NCBI GenBank assembly: GCA_030635485.1
Contig: DAOVYS010000104.1
Coordinates: 1-8,483 of the forward strand
Length of the DNA: 8,483 nt
Direction: 5' to 3'
DNA from: Pseudomonadota bacterium
GTDB lineage: Bacteria > Desulfobacterota > Desulfobulbia > Desulfobulbales > DAOVYS01
Shown: positions 1-6,070 of the stretch, one piece after another
Position numbering within the stretch: the stretch's first letter is position 1
How the letters are laid out: each line of letters begins with the position of its first letter
The notes under the pieces: generated by a model
Database searches by the model: none
Told to the model about the DNA's origin: nothing
The model's input: only the letters and a program-made list of their open reading frames with translations
Made by a program: the position numbers and the translations under genes

Positions 1-1
1 C

Positions 2-88
2 TCGGATGGCCCCAGATTTGCAAAGGATGCTAAAGTGATGCACGAAATAATCAAGTCGTTGGGACCCAGTCCTTTTAAGTGGGTGTAA
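2..88 (+). CDS. 3' end of an unidentified gene, possibly a hydrogenase iron-sulfur (MvhD-like) subunit
   Basis: The frame beginning at base 2 is open to a TAA at 86-88 and gives 28 residues ending in IIKSLGPSPFKWV. A terminal 'GPRFA...LGP.P' pattern recalls the C-terminus of MvhD-type hydrogenase iron-sulfur subunits, but this is memory of a motif and no cysteine motif is inside the window, so the identity is tentative. The stop codon is the TAA of the left arm of a palindromic element, so the gene ends exactly where the element starts. The same strand continues into the zinc-ribbon gene at 221, so the two may be co-transcribed. Confidence 0.55.
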   Translation, partial: SDGPRFAKDAKVMHEIIKSLGPSPFKWV

Positions 89-180
89 GCGATCACAGGT
101 GCTGCAGCTGTGATCGCTTAAATAAGAGAATAGCCGTTGTTGTTTGGCTATCGGTTATCTTGCCCTCTGTGATCAGTTAC
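86..180 (+). repeat. Intercistronic palindromic element, short form (copy 1)
   Basis: A perfect 13-bp inverted repeat (TAAGCGATCACAG at 86-98, its complement at 108-120) closes a 9-nt loop and starts on the upstream stop codon. A third arm, CTGTGATCAGTTAC, at 167-180 differs from the first right arm at two positions. Between them 130-151 forms a small hairpin (ATAGCC / GGCTAT). There is no T-run after the 13-bp stem, so it does not look like an intrinsic terminator. The same arrangement of arms appears at 3836-3987, 4760-4814 and 8245-8426, always between co-directional genes. Confidence 0.75.
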
Positions 181-220
181 AGCGAAATGAGATAAGGAAT
201 ATAATAGGAGAAGTTAAACC

Positions 221-742
221 ATGATTGACCCGGAACTGAAATACTGCCCCAAATGCGGGGATGAATATCTATCTCATATTGAGATGTGCGCGGCTTGCGA
301 AATAACCCTGATCACCGGCAGTGAAAAACTTGAACAGGAGAATGCCAGGCAAGAACTACTCGAGAGCAGACAGGGTCAAATTACCACTAAAGACAAACTT
401 GTGACAATCCAGGGCGGCCCTCTGCCGAACATGAAACATTTCGAGAAACTGCTTGCATCAGCCAGGATCGGAACACTGATGGTCGGGGAGGGAAAATCCT
501 GCAAAGGCGGCTGCTGCCCCAGCACCTTTCGTCTGTTGGTCAGAGAAGAAGACGCTTACGATGCAATGGAAATCCTGAATCAGGACCACGACAAGACAAC
601 TGCCCTGGAACAGCACGACACAAACCTTGATGATGCAATTTTCAACCCCAATGCAGCGGAAACAACCTGCCCTGCCTGCGGACATACCTTCACGGCAACC
701 TCGGATATGACATGTCCGGATTGCGGACTCTGTTTCGGGTAG
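221..742 (+). CDS. Double zinc-ribbon protein with a DUF2007-like middle region
   Basis: A 173-residue soluble protein of unknown function. The N-terminus holds a CPKCG...CAAC ribbon (C9, C12, C23, C26) and the C-terminus a second CPACG...CPDCG ribbon (C150, C153, C165, C168); both should bind zinc. Between them, about residues 60-122, a segment with 'FEKLLASARIGTLMVGEG' and later 'FRLLVREEDAYDAMEIL' resembles the small alpha/beta DUF2007 (putative signal-transducing) fold; it carries an extra C94, C98, C99 cluster. No signal peptide or membrane segment is visible. The start is supported by AGGAG at 206-210, ten bases upstream of the ATG. It follows the partial gene after a 132-base gap filled by palindromic element copy 1. 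The domain layout is clear; the role is not. Confidence 0.85.
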   Translation: MIDPELKYCPKCGDEYLSHIEMCAACEITLITGSEKLEQENARQELLESRQGQITTKDKLVTIQGGPLPNMKHFEKLLASARIGTLMVGEGKSCKGGCCPSTFRLLVREEDAYDAMEILNQDHDKTTALEQHDTNLDDAIFNPNAAETTCPACGHTFTATSDMTCPDCGLCFG

Positions 743-1121
743 ACCCGTTATTAGAAATTTGAGGGAGTATATTATCTTCTCTCATAGTGATCAATCATCT
801 CAGCCCTGAAAGGACGATATCCGATAGCCCAGGGTGTAGCAAAGCGAAACCCTGGGTAAAGAAGATCACCTCTTGTCAAGCCCTGAAGGGGCGATATAAA
901 ACGAGCGTCGATGAATGGCCCGCATCTTTATATCGCCCTTTCAGGGCTTATCGTTTTTGGCACTTTCACTACCCGGGGCTGCGCGCTCGCGCTGACCCCG
1001 GGCTATCGAATAACGCCCTTTCAGGGCTGAGACGAAAGAGGGAAAAAGGTCATCCGGCAAAGGATACCGTTTCACCTGCAGTTATTGAGAACTTACCAAG
1101 AATTCCTTCAATTCGTAATTC
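743..1121. other. Gene-free convergent intergenic region
   Basis: This stretch separates the 3' end of the plus-strand zinc-ribbon gene from the 3' end of minus-strand glucokinase. It is dominated by the inverted repeat array (798-1032). I see no T-run terminator for either gene; the array hairpins may do that job. Bases 743-797 and 1033-1115 show no gene, RNA or other clear motif. An open frame across 787-1125 is built almost wholly of repeat sequence. Confidence 0.7.
798..1032. repeat. Symmetric array of inverted intergenic repeats
   Basis: Two oppositely oriented units face each other. The left unit has AGCCCTGAAAGG-type motifs at 801-820 and 878-900 flanking a CCCAGGGT...ACCCTGGG hairpin (828-856). 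The right unit mirrors it on the minus strand: motifs at 927-949 and 1010-1032 flank a CCCGGGG...CCCCGGG hairpin (972-1002). Motifs within a unit are 77-80 bp apart. The outer arms match in 21 of 23 positions and the inner arms differ at about one position. The whole is a nested palindrome around a 26-base centre (901-926). This style of 'AGCCCTGAAAGGGCG' plus 'CCCAGGGT' repeat recurs in intergenic DNA of several environmental bacterial groups, from memory. No protein is associated here. Confidence 0.85.
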
Positions 1122-1143
1122 CTAATCCCTAATTCCTAATTCT
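1116..1143. repeat. Four tandem heptamers (TAATTCC type) spanning the glucokinase stop codon
   Basis: The units TAATTCC, TAATCCC, TAATTCC and TAATTCT run head to tail. Read on the minus strand they encode the last residues of glucokinase (ELGIRD) and its TAG stop at 1122-1124. Because seven is not a multiple of three, a change of one unit would shift the frame of the last few codons. Confidence 0.85.
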
Positions 1144-2126
1144 ACAAAGGCGGCCGCCCCGATTAATGGTGCGTCAGGATTTAAGATGACGTGGACCGGC
1201 ATGTTGCCAAGCAGGTCGGACATGCGGCCTTTTCGGGTGAAGGCCTTCATGAAAAGGTCGGTTTTGAGCGCAGGGAGTATCCGGGGAGAGATGCCGCCGG
1301 CCAGATAGAGGCCGCCCAAGGAAAGAGTCTTAAGCGCAAGATTTCCAGCCTCAGACCCTAAAATCGACACAAAGGTGTTCAATGCGGTCTTACAGAGTAC
1401 GCAAGAATTTTCATCATCCAGTGCAGCATCAACTATAATTGGAACAGGGTCATCGGCATCAGCCAGTCGTCCGGTCAGCCAGGCAGGTTCGTCACCATAT
1501 CCGTTTTCCCTTAGAAACGCATAGATATTCGGGAACCCAATTCCTGAACAGAGCCGTTCATAACTCACATGATCGAAGCGCGATTTCATAAACCCGAGCA
1601 GCTCGGATTCAAGATCATTTATGGGCGCAAAATCGGTATGACCCCCCTCTGAAGCAAAGGCCCTATACCGCTCTCCATCCCATACAAGAAATGCCTCTCC
1701 AAGCCCTGTGCCGGGCGCAATGACCGCAACCGCGCCCTCTTCAACCTCATCACCCTGATTCAGGGTAATAAGGTCATTCGGACCAAGCAGTGGAATGGAA
1801 TTGGCTATGGCCATAAGATCGTTCACCAGCCTGACACACGAAAACCCAAAAACCTCTACCAGCCGCTTTTCATCTATCACCCATGGGAGATTGCTTATCC
1901 CGGCATGGTCGGACACAACCGGACCCGCAACACCGAAACAGGCCTCCTTTACATCAAAATCCGTCCGGCACAAAAATTCGTCCACCATTGCTTCCAGACC
2001 GGAATAATTCCGGCTCAACAGGGTTGTTCGGGCCACCGGCTCGTTCAAGTCCGCCCCCTTTGAAAAGAGTGCCAAAGTGGTTTTTGTACCCCCGATATCC
2101 CCTGCCAGAAAAAAGTCGGAATCCAT
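1122..2126 (-). CDS. glk: Glucokinase (Glk family)
   Basis: Cytoplasmic enzyme that phosphorylates glucose to glucose-6-phosphate with ATP, feeding glycolysis. The 334-residue length is usual for the proteobacterial Glk family. Motifs appear in order: the phosphate-binding loop GDIGGTKT (9-16), GVAGPV (65-70), SNLPW (78-82), LVNDLMAIA with the likely catalytic Asp103 (100-108), APGTGLGEA (137-145), EGGHTDFAP (160-168), YERLCSGIGFPNIY (189-202), and the late AGGISPRIL (276-284) that E. coli Glk also shows. The ATG at 2126 puts GDIGGTKT at its normal distance from the N-terminus. The gene begins 19 bases after the upstream lipoprotein stop, so it is probably the last cistron of the lipid-transport operon. 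The ribosome-binding site is weak (TTTAGG inside a CCTAAAG-C-CTTTAGG palindrome, 2136-2150). The C-terminal six residues are written by a tandem heptamer repeat, so the tail is probably not ancestral. Confidence 0.93.
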   Translation of the reverse strand: MDSDFFLAGDIGGTKTTLALFSKGADLNEPVARTTLLSRNYSGLEAMVDEFLCRTDFDVKEACFGVAGPVVSDHAGISNLPWVIDEKRLVEVFGFSCVRLVNDLMAIANSIPLLGPNDLITLNQGDEVEEGAVAVIAPGTGLGEAFLVWDGERYRAFASEGGHTDFAPINDLESELLGFMKSRFDHVSYERLCSGIGFPNIYAFLRENGYGDEPAWLTGRLADADDPVPIIVDAALDDENSCVLCKTALNTFVSILGSEAGNLALKTLSLGGLYLAGGISPRILPALKTDLFMKAFTRKGRMSDLLGNMPVHVILNPDAPLIGAAAFVELGIRD

Positions 2127-2145
2127 TGCAGCAAACCTAAAGCCT

Positions 2146-2781
2146 TTAGGAGTCGTCCAGCCGACCCTTGAGGGCCGTTGCGACTTCCATGATTATCATT
2201 TCCGAAATCTCGGCCATGGCCAGACTCATTGCCTTGGCAAGGGCTTGCGGATTACGGTCCGTACATGCCTTCCGGACCCTGAAACTCTTCTGCAACAAAA
2301 CACGCTTGTTCACATCCGCTTCTTTTTTGTCCTGCAACGTGACGGTTAACGCAAGTACGGCTTCCCTTCCGTTTTCATTATCCCATTCCAGGAACTCATC
2401 CACCGAACCTGACAGGGTATATGCGGCGGGAAACCTGGTGTAATACGGAAAAACCGCCTTAAAGAGACCGCTACACCTGAAATCCCTTACCAGAAAATGG
2501 TCCAAAAACGGTCCGGGCCTGCTTTGCCATTTATGATAAACATATGCATTCCGTGCATACGACTTATCCCTGTAAATTATTCGCTCAGTGTCATATGGTT
2601 CGCTAATGCCGAAACGTTCCAGCTTTATTGCAACCGGCAGAGGCTCCATCCCGGTGACATAAGGCGATTCATATTCCATCATGTAATATTCGATCTTCCG
2701 ATGAGACTGTTTCAGATCAAGACAGCCTCCCAGAAAGAGCGGAATAATGAGAGAAACAAAAACAATAAAGATGCGTGCCAT
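2146..2781 (-). CDS. PqiC-like outer-membrane lipoprotein of an MCE lipid transporter (ABC_trans_aux type)
   Basis: A 211-residue lipoprotein. Residues 4-17 are hydrophobic and end in the lipobox LGGC with the acylated Cys20; the next residues, Leu-Asp, place no Asp at +2, which fits sorting to the outer membrane. The mature part has the layout of auxiliary lipoproteins of MCE transporters: an early 'PLPVAIKLERFGISEPYDTERIIYR' strand-rich segment (about 48-71, given only for position), a 'YHKWQSRPGPFLDHFLV' segment, and a 'YTLSGSVDEFLEW' segment. In the Pqi and related systems this partner sits in the outer membrane and docks the periplasmic MCE assembly. It follows mlaD by 47 bases with a strong ribosome-binding site. 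The family call comes from sequence pattern plus operon context. Confidence 0.85.
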   Translation of the reverse strand: MARIFIVFVSLIIPLFLGGCLDLKQSHRKIEYYMMEYESPYVTGMEPLPVAIKLERFGISEPYDTERIIYRDKSYARNAYVYHKWQSRPGPFLDHFLVRDFRCSGLFKAVFPYYTRFPAAYTLSGSVDEFLEWDNENGREAVLALTVTLQDKKEADVNKRVLLQKSFRVRKACTDRNPQALAKAMSLAMAEISEMIIMEVATALKGRLDDS

Positions 2782-2786
2782 TGGCG

Positions 2787-2793
2787 CCTCCCT
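2787..2793 (-). promoter_or_regulatory. Strong ribosome-binding site of the lipoprotein gene
   Basis: AGGGAGG on the minus strand lies five bases before the ATG at 2781. It is the best Shine-Dalgarno match within the operon and fixes the start at MARIF. Confidence 0.8.
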
Positions 2794-2828
2794 GACAAAT
2801 ACTTTTTTTAAGATCCACTGATTCCATT

Positions 2829-3818
2829 TTATTGCCCATCAGATCCCTGCTGCCGCGGGCTGGACGGTTCGCCGAAAAAGAGCTGGGACGGCTGATCGGC
2901 CACCATTTCCAGACCGCGATTCAAGTTTTTGCTCGCATCCTCTAAATTCCGACTAATGGATAGCAGCGACCTGTTGAGTTCGGCCAGATACTCCTCAGTT
3001 CCGTCAACAAGGCCGCCCCCCTTTTTTAAAAATGTATTCAGGTTTTCCATGGCCAGCCTTAAATCAGCAATGGATGTCCGGATCACTTCGCGGTTTTCCT
3101 CTACGATTCCATCAATCTTGACAAGACTGTTGTCAGCCTGATCAATAAAATCGTTGAAAGAGACGGCAGCCCGGTCAATTGATTCAATGATCGAATCCCA
3201 CCGCTTGCTGTCCAGATTCTGATTCAGATTGTCAAGCGAGGTCTTGAGACCATTGGATATCCCCTTTAAATCCAGGTCAACAACAGACTGATTAACATTG
3301 TCCAGGGTCTGCTTTGCACGGTCTGAAATCCCTGCCAGATCCAGTGAATTGATTGTATCCAAAATATCATCAATGCCGCGGAAAAGCTCGCTGATATCAG
3401 AGGGATTAGAGCTTACAATCGGGTATTCGCTCGGAAAATTGAGACTGGGTGAACGGTCCGGCTCATCTTCCTTCTTACGGTCGAGTTCGATAAACATACT
3501 CCCTGTGATCCCGACCATGGACAACTGGGCCACCAGACCGGATTCGAATTCAACACCCGAATCGATTTTTAAAATTACCTCAATGAGCCGGTTATCCGGA
3601 GCCACCGAGATACGGTCCACCCTGCCAATGGACACCCCCCGGTACTTGACAGGGGAATCCGCAGTCAGTCCCTGGACCGACTCGTCGAAATAGGTGGAGT
3701 AACAGCGCCCTTCTCTTAAAAAATCACTCATCCCGAGCCAGATGATCGCCACCAGGCCGACACATATCCCGCAGGCCACAAACAAACCGACCATAAATTT
3801 AGATTTCCCGCTATTCAT
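2829..3818 (-). CDS. mlaD: MlaD/MCE-domain periplasmic lipid-binding protein
   Basis: The substrate-carrying subunit of the lipid ABC transporter. A single N-terminal membrane anchor (about residues 8-30) is followed by one MCE domain (about 39-114, with YFDESVQGL, PVKYRGVSIGRVDRI and GITGSMFIEL). In this family the MCE domains hexamerise in the periplasm to form a hydrophobic path for phospholipid. After the domain comes a long helical tail (about 140-310) with heptad character, containing a near-duplicate of 22 residues (159-180 and 182-203, both reading DL.GIS...K..LDN.NQ). The protein ends in a PSQLFFGEP-like motif common at the C-terminus of such proteins. At 329 residues it is much longer than E. 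coli MlaD and more like the longer single-MCE proteins. A GGAAGGA ribosome-binding site (3824-3830) precedes the ATG. The gene lies between the ATPase and lipoprotein genes. Confidence 0.93.
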   Translation of the reverse strand: MNSGKSKFMVGLFVACGICVGLVAIIWLGMSDFLREGRCYSTYFDESVQGLTADSPVKYRGVSIGRVDRISVAPDNRLIEVILKIDSGVEFESGLVAQLSMVGITGSMFIELDRKKEDEPDRSPSLNFPSEYPIVSSNPSDISELFRGIDDILDTINSLDLAGISDRAKQTLDNVNQSVVDLDLKGISNGLKTSLDNLNQNLDSKRWDSIIESIDRAAVSFNDFIDQADNSLVKIDGIVEENREVIRTSIADLRLAMENLNTFLKKGGGLVDGTEEYLAELNRSLLSISRNLEDASKNLNRGLEMVADQPSQLFFGEPSSPRQQGSDGQ

Positions 3819-3835
3819 AGTAATCCTTCCATTTC

Positions 3836-3987
3836 GTAACCGTTCACCAGGGGCACGAACTTACGGGAATCCCCGGCATGTAAGCGTTTACCAGTGCCCC
3901 AGCTATACGTGATCAGGGCGAACGACTATAGCCATACTATGTCGCTCGCCCTGAGCGCGTGCAGATGGGGTGCTGGTGAACGCTTAC
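3836..3987 (-). repeat. Intercistronic palindromic element, long form (copy 2), between mlaF and mlaD
   Basis: The core 3880-3987 is a 108-nt imperfect hairpin. Its outer arms (3880-3900 and 3967-3987) pair at all 21 positions if three G.T pairs are allowed on the plus strand. A second stem TCAGGGCGA / TCGCCCTGA (3913-3921, 3946-3954) continues through CGAC/GTCG and ATAG/CTAT to a CCATA loop at 3932-3936. A third arm, GTAACCGTTCACC, starts at 3836, 44 bp from the first. The mlaF stop codon (TAA, 3984-3986) is inside the right arm, and mlaD begins 17 bases beyond the third arm. The element therefore fills the whole intergenic gap. Confidence 0.88.
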
Positions 3988-4751
3988 TCCATTTCAACCG
4001 AATCGGGCTGCCGGTTGAAAAACTGTTTCACATAATGATTCCGGCTCTGATCGCGCAGTTGCCTGGGATCACCCTCTGCGATAATTCCTTTGACATTTTT
4101 GTCCAGCATAATAACCCGTTGAGCAATGGCAAAGATAGAATCGAGTTCATGTGTCACGATCACCATAGTGGTTCCCAATGTATGATTCAGGTGCAGAATG
4201 AGATTGTCAAGCTCGGCGGATGTAATTGGATCAAGTCCTGCTGACGGCTCATCAAAAAAGAGTATCCTCGGATTCATGGCAAGGGCTCTTGCCAGACCGG
4301 CCCGTTTTCTCATGCCGCCGCTGATTTCCGAAGGCAGATAATTTTCATAGCCGGACAGGTTGACCAGGGCAAGTTTCATCCTCACCAGTGTGTCTACGTA
4401 TTGCTTTGAAAAATCCGTGTATTCCATAATGGGAAGCGCTATATTCTCGGCAAGGGTCATAGAGCCGAAAAGCGCGCCACCTTGAAACAGGACGCCGATC
4501 TGCCTGAGAACCGCCTGAAACGCCCCCTCGTCCGAACCCCCAATCTCCTCCCCTAAAATATTGATTGACCCTTCCAGCGGACGGAGCAGTCCGATGAGGT
4601 GTTTCAACAGTGTGCTCTTGCCGCAACCGCTGCCCCCCAGTATAACAAACCGCTCGCCTTCCCGTATCTCGAAACTGATACGATCCAGGATGACGTCGTC
4701 ACCATATGCGGAAACAAGGCCATCAACCTTAATTACGGACGATTTTGTCAT
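3984..4751 (-). CDS. mlaF: MlaF-type ABC ATPase of the phospholipid transporter
   Basis: The cytoplasmic ATPase that powers MCE-type lipid transport with the MlaE permease. From the ATG at 4751 it is 255 residues. All ABC signatures are present: Walker A GGSGCGKS (39-46), Q-loop Gln90 (VLFQGGALF), signature SGGMRKR (144-150), Walker B ILFFDEP with the catalytic Glu168 (163-169), D-loop SAGLDP, and the H-loop His201 (VTHEL). The SGGMRKRAGLARAL form of the signature is typical of MlaF and its relatives. A longer TTG start at 4778 is possible but would run through the palindromic element (copy 4) and lacks a better ribosome-binding site; the ATG is preceded only by a weak GCGAGAA. The last codon and stop lie in the arm of palindromic element copy 2. 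Confidence 0.93.
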   Translation of the reverse strand: MTKSSVIKVDGLVSAYGDDVILDRISFEIREGERFVILGGSGCGKSTLLKHLIGLLRPLEGSINILGEEIGGSDEGAFQAVLRQIGVLFQGGALFGSMTLAENIALPIMEYTDFSKQYVDTLVRMKLALVNLSGYENYLPSEISGGMRKRAGLARALAMNPRILFFDEPSAGLDPITSAELDNLILHLNHTLGTTMVIVTHELDSIFAIAQRVIMLDKNVKGIIAEGDPRQLRDQSRNHYVKQFFNRQPDSVEME

Positions 4752-4759
4752 ATTTTCTC

Positions 4760-4814
4760 GCAACCGATCACAGGGCAACCGGACAACGGCTTACCCTGCA
4801 GCACCTGTAAACTA
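4760..4814 (-). repeat. Degenerate intercistronic palindromic element (copy 4), between mlaE and mlaF
   Basis: This 55-base region contains CTGCAGCACCTGT (4796-4808), an exact inverted match to 13 bases of copy 1 (95-107). Its downstream end on the minus strand, CTGTGATCGGTTGC (4760-4773), matches the third arm of copy 1 at 12 of 14 positions. A hairpin with CAGGG/CCCTG and AACCG/CGGCT-like stems occupies 4771-4798. The mlaE stop (TAG, 4812-4814) sits at the other edge. It looks like a shortened member of the same family, without the long central hairpin. Confidence 0.6.
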
Positions 4815-5963
4815 TTCCCAGTATCTCAGTATTACAACCATAATCGAATCAACCAGGATTATCAGGAAGATACTGGTCACCACGGCAGAGGTCGTGGCCC
4901 TGCCGACCGCTGCTGCTCCGCCTCTTACCTGAAACCCGCGAAGGCATCCGGTCCATGAAATAATCAGGGCGAATATGCCGCTCTTGGCAACACCCCAGAA
5001 AACGTCAAACAGAGACAACGTCTTAATAGTCTGGCCAATATAACTATTTACCGTCAGATCGAGCATTCCGACTCCAACAATCAGCCCCCCCAGAATCGCA
5101 AAGAGATCGGAAAAGAGTGTCAAGAGCGGAACGACCAAAAGGGATGCAACCATCTTGGGCATGACAAGAAAGAGGTTCGGTTCAAACCCCATTGTAAAAA
5201 GGGCATCAACCTCCTCTGATATCTTCATGGAACCAATTTCCGCGGCAAATGCGGAACTTGACCGTCCGGCAACGATAATGGCCGTCATTATAGGACCAAG
5301 TTCGCGGGTCATGGACAGGGCAACCAGCGAAGCCACATAGATATTTGCGCCGAACTGCTGAAGTTGCACGGAAGACATAAAGGCCATAATCAAGCCGAGA
5401 AGAAAACTGATAAGTCCTACGATCGGCAGAGCCTCGACCCCCGTACTTTGCATGCACCTCAGCGTATCGTGTCTGCGGAGTGAGCCTGGATGACGGATAA
5501 TATGGAGAAATGAGAACAGGGTCGCGCCTAAAAACGTGAGCATAAAAGCAAAATCATTAAAATAGCCGGCAACGGCCTCTCCAAGCCGGGTAAAAGGGTC
5601 CCGCCGGACCGATTTGTATTCTAACCGGTCAAGATCCTGCCCCATTTCGTGGAACCGATGTAAAGCAAGGACCGTTCTGATATTGTTGCTGCCATTGACC
5701 AGAGAAAATGTCCCTTGAGATCCAACGATAATTTTTTTCAAACCTGCCAGCATGGCAACACCGAAATCATCAAGATACGAGACCTGCTTAAGGTCGATGG
5801 TAAGCGAATCAGGCGCATCGGAACGCAGCATTGAGGTGAGAGGCTTTATCACTGCTGACGAACCACTCATGTCCAGCCGACCGTCAAAGTGAAGCGTAAT
5901 TTCACCGGCCCCGTTTCCAACGGTCTTGTAGCTTAAGATCTGCGATTTATTTTCCGATGTCAT
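4812..5963 (-). CDS. mlaE: STAS-MlaE fusion: permease subunit of a phospholipid ABC transporter
   Basis: Inner-membrane permease of 383 residues, about 120 longer than E. coli MlaE because of an N-terminal STAS domain (about 15-105). The permease part (about 125-383) carries the family motifs: PIVGLISFLLGLIMAF (180-195), LVALSMTRELGPIMTAIIVAGR (split around 213-234), SSAFAAEIGSMKISEEVDAL (236-255), and the terminal VDSIMVVILRYWE, with about five or six hydrophobic spans. In E. coli a separate STAS protein, MlaB, binds MlaF; here that function appears fused in cis, and no separate mlaB is seen. The usual phosphorylatable Ser/Thr of STAS domains (DSSG/DTAG) reads LDDFG (64-68). It is the first gene of the operon and precedes mlaF by 60 bases. 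The ATG at 5963 has no strong Shine-Dalgarno match. Confidence 0.93.
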   Translation of the reverse strand: MTSENKSQILSYKTVGNGAGEITLHFDGRLDMSGSSAVIKPLTSMLRSDAPDSLTIDLKQVSYLDDFGVAMLAGLKKIIVGSQGTFSLVNGSNNIRTVLALHRFHEMGQDLDRLEYKSVRRDPFTRLGEAVAGYFNDFAFMLTFLGATLFSFLHIIRHPGSLRRHDTLRCMQSTGVEALPIVGLISFLLGLIMAFMSSVQLQQFGANIYVASLVALSMTRELGPIMTAIIVAGRSSSAFAAEIGSMKISEEVDALFTMGFEPNLFLVMPKMVASLLVVPLLTLFSDLFAILGGLIVGVGMLDLTVNSYIGQTIKTLSLFDVFWGVAKSGIFALIISWTGCLRGFQVRGGAAAVGRATTSAVVTSIFLIILVDSIMVVILRYWE

Positions 5964-6019
5964 AAGACCGGCTGAAATTTGAAATTATTTTGGTATCTGA
6001 TTACCACTGAACTTCAAGC

Positions 6020-6047
6020 AAGTTATACTACTATCCAAACCTGTCAA
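6020..6047 (-). promoter_or_regulatory. Candidate sigma-70 promoter for the mlaE operon
   Basis: On the minus strand a perfect TTGACA (6042-6047) is followed after 16 bases by TAACTT (6020-6025), with an overlapping TATAAC at 14-base spacing. It lies between the small gene ending at 6071 and mlaE starting at 5963. The -35 box is convincing; the -10 box is poor. Confidence 0.5.
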
Positions 6048-6070
6048 GAAGAAACACCTATGTCCATAGA

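Noticed and set aside
86..120. Intrinsic terminator after the first gene
   Set aside because: The stem is perfect but no T-run follows on either strand, and the same arms recur elsewhere between co-directional genes.
798..1032. Possible CRISPR array
   Set aside because: Only four motif copies, in inverted orientation, with unequal spacing and spacers that themselves form hairpins; no cas genes.
787..1125. A 112-codon plus-strand open frame
   Set aside because: It is made almost wholly of the inverted repeat array, has no ribosome-binding site and encodes no recognisable domain.
3894..4244. A plus-strand open frame across the palindromic element and the end of mlaF
   Set aside because: It runs antisense through the clearly real mlaF and begins inside the repeat; no ribosome-binding site.
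4752..4778. Longer mlaF start at TTG 4778
   Set aside because: It would add nine residues encoded by the degenerate repeat, with no better ribosome site; the ATG at 4751 fits the family N-terminus.
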